From assembly GCF_000410875.1 (NCBI RefSeq), contig NZ_AROI01000024.1:1-64000 (forward strand): a DNA stretch of 64,000 nucleotides, in the 5' to 3' direction. Under the pieces are notes generated by a model that worked only from the letters and a program-made list of their open reading frames with translations, did no database searches and had not been told where the DNA came from. The position numbers were made by a program, and so were the translations under genes. The stretch's first letter is position 1. Each line of letters begins with the position of its first letter. This DNA comes from Halopseudomonas pelagia CL-AP6. GTDB lineage: Bacteria; Pseudomonadota; Gammaproteobacteria; Pseudomonadales; Pseudomonadaceae. Positions 61,261 through 64,000 of this stretch are shown piece by piece.

Positions 61261-62126
61261 CAGCGACTGTCCGATTGATCAGATAGCGGGGCGCGCTGGC
61301 GGGACTGGCGCCACTCGACAAAGCTTTTTACCAACAGGGTCAGCAAAGCGATCCCCGCGAGCAGCGAGGCGCTGGTAAACGCCCCCACCGCGTTATAGTC
61401 CTGGTACAGCAGCTCAACATGCAGGGGCAGCGTATTGGTTTCGCCACGGATATTGCCTGACACCACCGATACCGCACCGAATTCGCCCACAGCACGCGCG
61501 TTAGTCAATACCACGCCGTACAGCAGGGCCCACTGAATATTGGGCAGAGTGACCTTGCGGAACAGTTGCCACCCCGAGGCGCCCAGCACCACGCCAGCCT
61601 CTTCTTCTTCCCGGCCCTGTTGCTGCATCAGTGGGATCAGCTCCCGGGCGACAAAGGGGCAGGTCACAAACACCGTGACCATCAAAATGCCTGGCCAGGC
61701 GAACATCAGCTGCACGTCCTGATTCATCAACCAACCACCCAGCCAGCCGTTGCTGCCGTACAGGAGCAGATACAGCAAACCTGCCACGACTGGCGATACA
61801 GCAAAAGGAATGTCGATCAGGGTTATCAACACCTTGCGCCCGGGAAATTCGAAGCGAGTGACCAACCAGGCCAGAAACACGCCGAAAACCAGATTGATCG
61901 GTACCGTCAGTGCTGCGACGAATAGCGTCAGGCCGATGGCATGCAGTGTATAGGTGTCGGTCAGGTTGTCCCAAAAGGTCTGTGCGCCACCGGAAAAGGC
62001 CTGCACGAAGATCAGCACCAGCGGCATGACCAGGAGCAATGTGGTTACGGTCAGCGCTAAAGTGATCAAGCCCCATTTGACCCAGGGTTGATCGCCGATA
62101 CGCAGTGTGGATTTGGAGCGACTCAT
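61260..62126 (-). CDS. cysW: Sulfate ABC importer permease CysW
   Basis: Inner-membrane permease with about six TM helices, 288 residues. Family features include [26 protein letters not shown] and [24 protein letters not shown] sequence near the end ([17 protein letters not shown]), and the EAA-like loop [23 protein letters not shown]. It forms the transmembrane channel with CysT. Confidence 0.95.
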   Translation of the reverse strand: MSRSKSTLRIGDQPWVKWGLITLALTVTTLLLVMPLVLIFVQAFSGGAQTFWDNLTDTYTLHAIGLTLFVAALTVPINLVFGVFLAWLVTRFEFPGRKVLITLIDIPFAVSPVVAGLLYLLLYGSNGWLGGWLMNQDVQLMFAWPGILMVTVFVTCPFVARELIPLMQQQGREEEEAGVVLGASGWQLFRKVTLPNIQWALLYGVVLTNARAVGEFGAVSVVSGNIRGETNTLPLHVELLYQDYNAVGAFTSASLLAGIALLTLLVKSFVEWRQSRQRAPLSDQSDSR

Positions 62127-62132
62127 GGGTGC

Positions 62133-62999
62133 TTACCGTCCATGCAGGCGACGCAGATAATGCGCCTGCCACAAGTTGATCGCCAACAGCAGCACCAGCG
62201 ATGCCATTAACACGACCGAGGCAATGGCGCTTGCCGCAGCGTAGTCGAACTCCTGCAGTCGAATGAAAATCATCAAACTGGTGATTTCGCTGACGTAAGG
62301 CATATTGCCGGCAATAAAGATAACGGCACCAAACTCACCCAGGCTACGAGTGAACGACAGTGCAATCCCGGTCATCAACGCCGGCCACAGGGAAGGAAAC
62401 AGAATGCGCCTGAACACCGTCCAGTCGGAGGCGCCCATACTTACAGCGGCCTCTTCGTCCTCCGGTGCCAAATCTTCCAGCACTGGCTGCACCGTCCGCA
62501 CCACAAAGGGCAGGCTGGTAAAGGACATTGCTACAACGATGCCCAATGGCGTGAAAGCCACTTGGATCCCCAGCGCAGCAAGATATTGGCCATACCATCC
62601 CCCTTCAGAGAAGAGAGCCGCCAGAGTGATACCTGCGACAGCAGTAGGCAACGCAAAGGGCAAATCCATCAAAGCATCGACGATGCGCTTACCCCAAAAG
62701 TCATAGCGAACCAAGACCCAGGCCAGCAACAGCCCAACCACACCGTTGAACAGAGAAGCGATAGCGGCTGCCCAGAGGGTGACTTTATAGGACGCTACGA
62801 CACGCTCGTCGCTGACGACCGCCCAGTATTCAGCCAGACTCATTCCTGAGGTTTGCACAATCAATCCGGTTACCGGCAACAGCAGTATCAGACTGATAAA
62901 GAGCAGGGATACACCCAGACTCAACGCAAAACCCGGCAAGACGCGCTTGCCGGGTTTGTTTCTACCCGCCGACGACAAGCCGGCCACCGATCTACTCAT
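62133..62999 (-). CDS. cysT: Sulfate ABC importer permease CysT
   Basis: Second permease subunit, 288 residues, about six TM helices after a basic N-terminal tail ending GKRVLPGF. Features are LPFALPTAVAGITLAALF, the EAA loop SMGASDWTVFRRILFPSLWPAL, and RSLGEFGAVIFIAGNMPYVSEITSLMIF, which is typical of CysT/CysU. It is separated from cysW by six bases and from the binding-protein gene by 12. Confidence 0.95.
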   Translation of the reverse strand: MSRSVAGLSSAGRNKPGKRVLPGFALSLGVSLLFISLILLLPVTGLIVQTSGMSLAEYWAVVSDERVVASYKVTLWAAAIASLFNGVVGLLLAWVLVRYDFWGKRIVDALMDLPFALPTAVAGITLAALFSEGGWYGQYLAALGIQVAFTPLGIVVAMSFTSLPFVVRTVQPVLEDLAPEDEEAAVSMGASDWTVFRRILFPSLWPALMTGIALSFTRSLGEFGAVIFIAGNMPYVSEITSLMIFIRLQEFDYAAASAIASVVLMASLVLLLAINLWQAHYLRRLHGR

Positions 63000-63011
63000 A
63001 GAGAAATTAAA

Positions 63012-64000
63012 TTACCTGCGTTGAAGTTGATCAAGTTTACCACCACTGGCAAAGTGAACCTTCATCGCGTTCTCCCAATCGCCGGCAATAGCTTCGATCG
63101 GCAGCAGCTCTACCTCAGGAAATTTGTCGGCAAATTCACCACTGACTTTCTCGTTATGCACACGGTAGTAGAAACCAGCAATCAACCGCTGCGCTTCCTC
63201 ACTGTACAAATATTCCAGGTAAGCTTTGGAAACGTCTTCGGTACCATTTCGCTCAACGTTACGATCGATCCAAGTCACCGGCATCTCGGCCAGGAAGCTC
63301 ACCTTCGGCACCACTACTTCATAACCACCGTCAGGATATTGCGCGACAATATTGTTCACTTCAGACTCAAAGGTCAGCAGCACATCGCCAATCTCGCGCT
63401 CTACAAAGGTGGTAGTGGCTCCGCGGCCACCGGTATCGAATACAGCGACGTTACCCAGCACGGTCTTCAGAAATTCATCTATCTTGGCTTCATCACCCTC
63501 AAATGTCTTTTGCGCATAACCTAGCGCAGCAAGATAGGTATAACGGCCATTGCCCGACGTTTTTGGGTTGGGCAGTACCGAGGTGACGCCATCGCGAGCT
63601 AGATCATCCCAGTTCTGAATATTTTTCGGGTTGCCCTTACGTACCAGAAAAGCCATGGTTGAATAATACGGCGAGCTGGCATTGGGCAGACGCTCACGCC
63701 AATCTCCGGGGATCAGGTTGCCGCGCTCGTGGAGAATATCCACGTCTGTAACCTGGTTAAAGGTCACCACATCTGCGCGCAGACCCTGAATAATGGCCTG
63801 AGCCTGGCGGGAGGAACCACCATGTGACTGTTTGATTTCAATCGTCTTGCCGCTTTCTTCCTGCCAGTGTTCGCTGAACAGTTCGTTGTAAGCAGAAAAG
63901 AGTTCACGGGCGATATCGTACGACGAGTTAAGAATTTCCTGATCCGCAGCCTGAACCGGCGTGACCACCATACCGGCGCTCAATGCCAACACGCCAACCG
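63012..64000 (-). CDS. sbp: Sulfate-binding protein (5' end beyond the window)
   Basis: Periplasmic sulfate receptor, first gene of the sulfate operon. At least 329 residues are present and the start lies off the right edge: the reading frame stays open to 64000, and a GTG at 63992 falls inside the signal peptide ([17 protein letters not shown]). Signatures are [68 protein letters not shown] and [18 protein letters not shown]. Sulfate rather than thiosulfate specificity is the usual reading for Sbp. Confidence 0.94.
   Translation of the reverse strand, partial: VGVLALSAGMVVTPVQAADQEILNSSYDIARELFSAYNELFSEHWQEESGKTIEIKQSHGGSSRQAQAIIQGLRADVVTFNQVTDVDILHERGNLIPGDWRERLPNASSPYYSTMAFLVRKGNPKNIQNWDDLARDGVTSVLPNPKTSGNGRYTYLAALGYAQKTFEGDEAKIDEFLKTVLGNVAVFDTGGRGATTTFVEREIGDVLLTFESEVNNIVAQYPDGGYEVVVPKVSFLAEMPVTWIDRNVERNGTEDVSKAYLEYLYSEEAQRLIAGFYYRVHNEKVSGEFADKFPEVELLPIEAIAGDWENAMKVHFASGGKLDQLQRR

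Noticed and set aside
1-64000. CRISPR arrays, tRNA/rRNA genes, insertion sequences, prophage or integrative-element ends
   Set aside because: No direct-repeat arrays, cloverleaf genes, transposase or integrase motifs or att-like duplications were seen on either strand.

Overview
This window looks like chromosomal DNA of a Pseudomonas-like gammaproteobacterium (Pseudomonadaceae; Halopseudomonas or a relative is possible but cannot be fixed from the sequence alone). Supporting signs are a MvaT-type xenogeneic-silencer domain, found in pseudomonads, a recC-recB-recD operon, a sbp-cysT-cysW-cysA sulfate operon, an SdsA-type alkyl sulfatase, moderately high GC and dense operons with ATGA overlaps. 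I saw no tRNA, rRNA, CRISPR array, insertion sequence or prophage.

Layout. (1) 68-18380, plus strand: a Wzx/Wzy-type exopolysaccharide cluster. It holds an outer-membrane barrel, a short OPX export protein, a BY-kinase/co-polymerase, a PHP-type tyrosine phosphatase, a WcaJ-like initiating transferase, UDP-glucose dehydrogenase, flippase, GDP-mannose/GDP-fucose enzymes (ManC, Gmd, Fcl, Gmm), polymerase, three glycosyltransferases and a phosphoribosyltransferase-HAD fusion. A convergent GH5 glycoside hydrolase (18404-19438) ends the locus. The implied polymer is colanic-acid-like: hexose-1-P primed, with glucuronic acid, fucose and/or mannose, and possibly ribofuranose. (2) 19538-23498: a BASS/ACR3-like transporter and a DUF294 signalling protein coupled to a DnaQ-like exonuclease. 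(3) 23506-30635, minus strand: a catabolic-looking cluster of unknown substrate with a RutR-like TetR regulator, a VanB-type reductase, RidA, creatininase-family amidohydrolase, NMT1-type ABC importer and a GlcD-type flavoprotein. (4) 30809-36485: a BCCT osmolyte transporter, a MvaT-like protein lacking its DNA-binding half, and a three-gene gamma-glutamyl module (GGT, amidoligase, class-I GAT-type hydrolase). (5) 36486-45708: recCBD. (6) 45839-59507: nitrogen/polyamine genes (PuuA-like ligase, carboxynorspermidine dehydrogenase and decarboxylase, type III glutamine synthetase, an orphan solute-binding protein), an unusual four-module VOC lipoprotein, alkyl sulfatase, TetR, MetX-like hydrolase, DUF1127 and LysR. 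(7) 59504-64000: a methyltransferase and the sulfate ABC importer, whose binding-protein gene runs off the right edge.

The least ordinary items are the PRTase-HAD fusion as a candidate ribofuranosyltransferase, the short OPX plus barrel pair, the RutR-type cluster with an orphan reductase, the GGT-amidoligase-GAT module, the truncated MvaT, and the periplasm-facing four-VOC lipoprotein. All assignments come from reading motifs; no database search was run.
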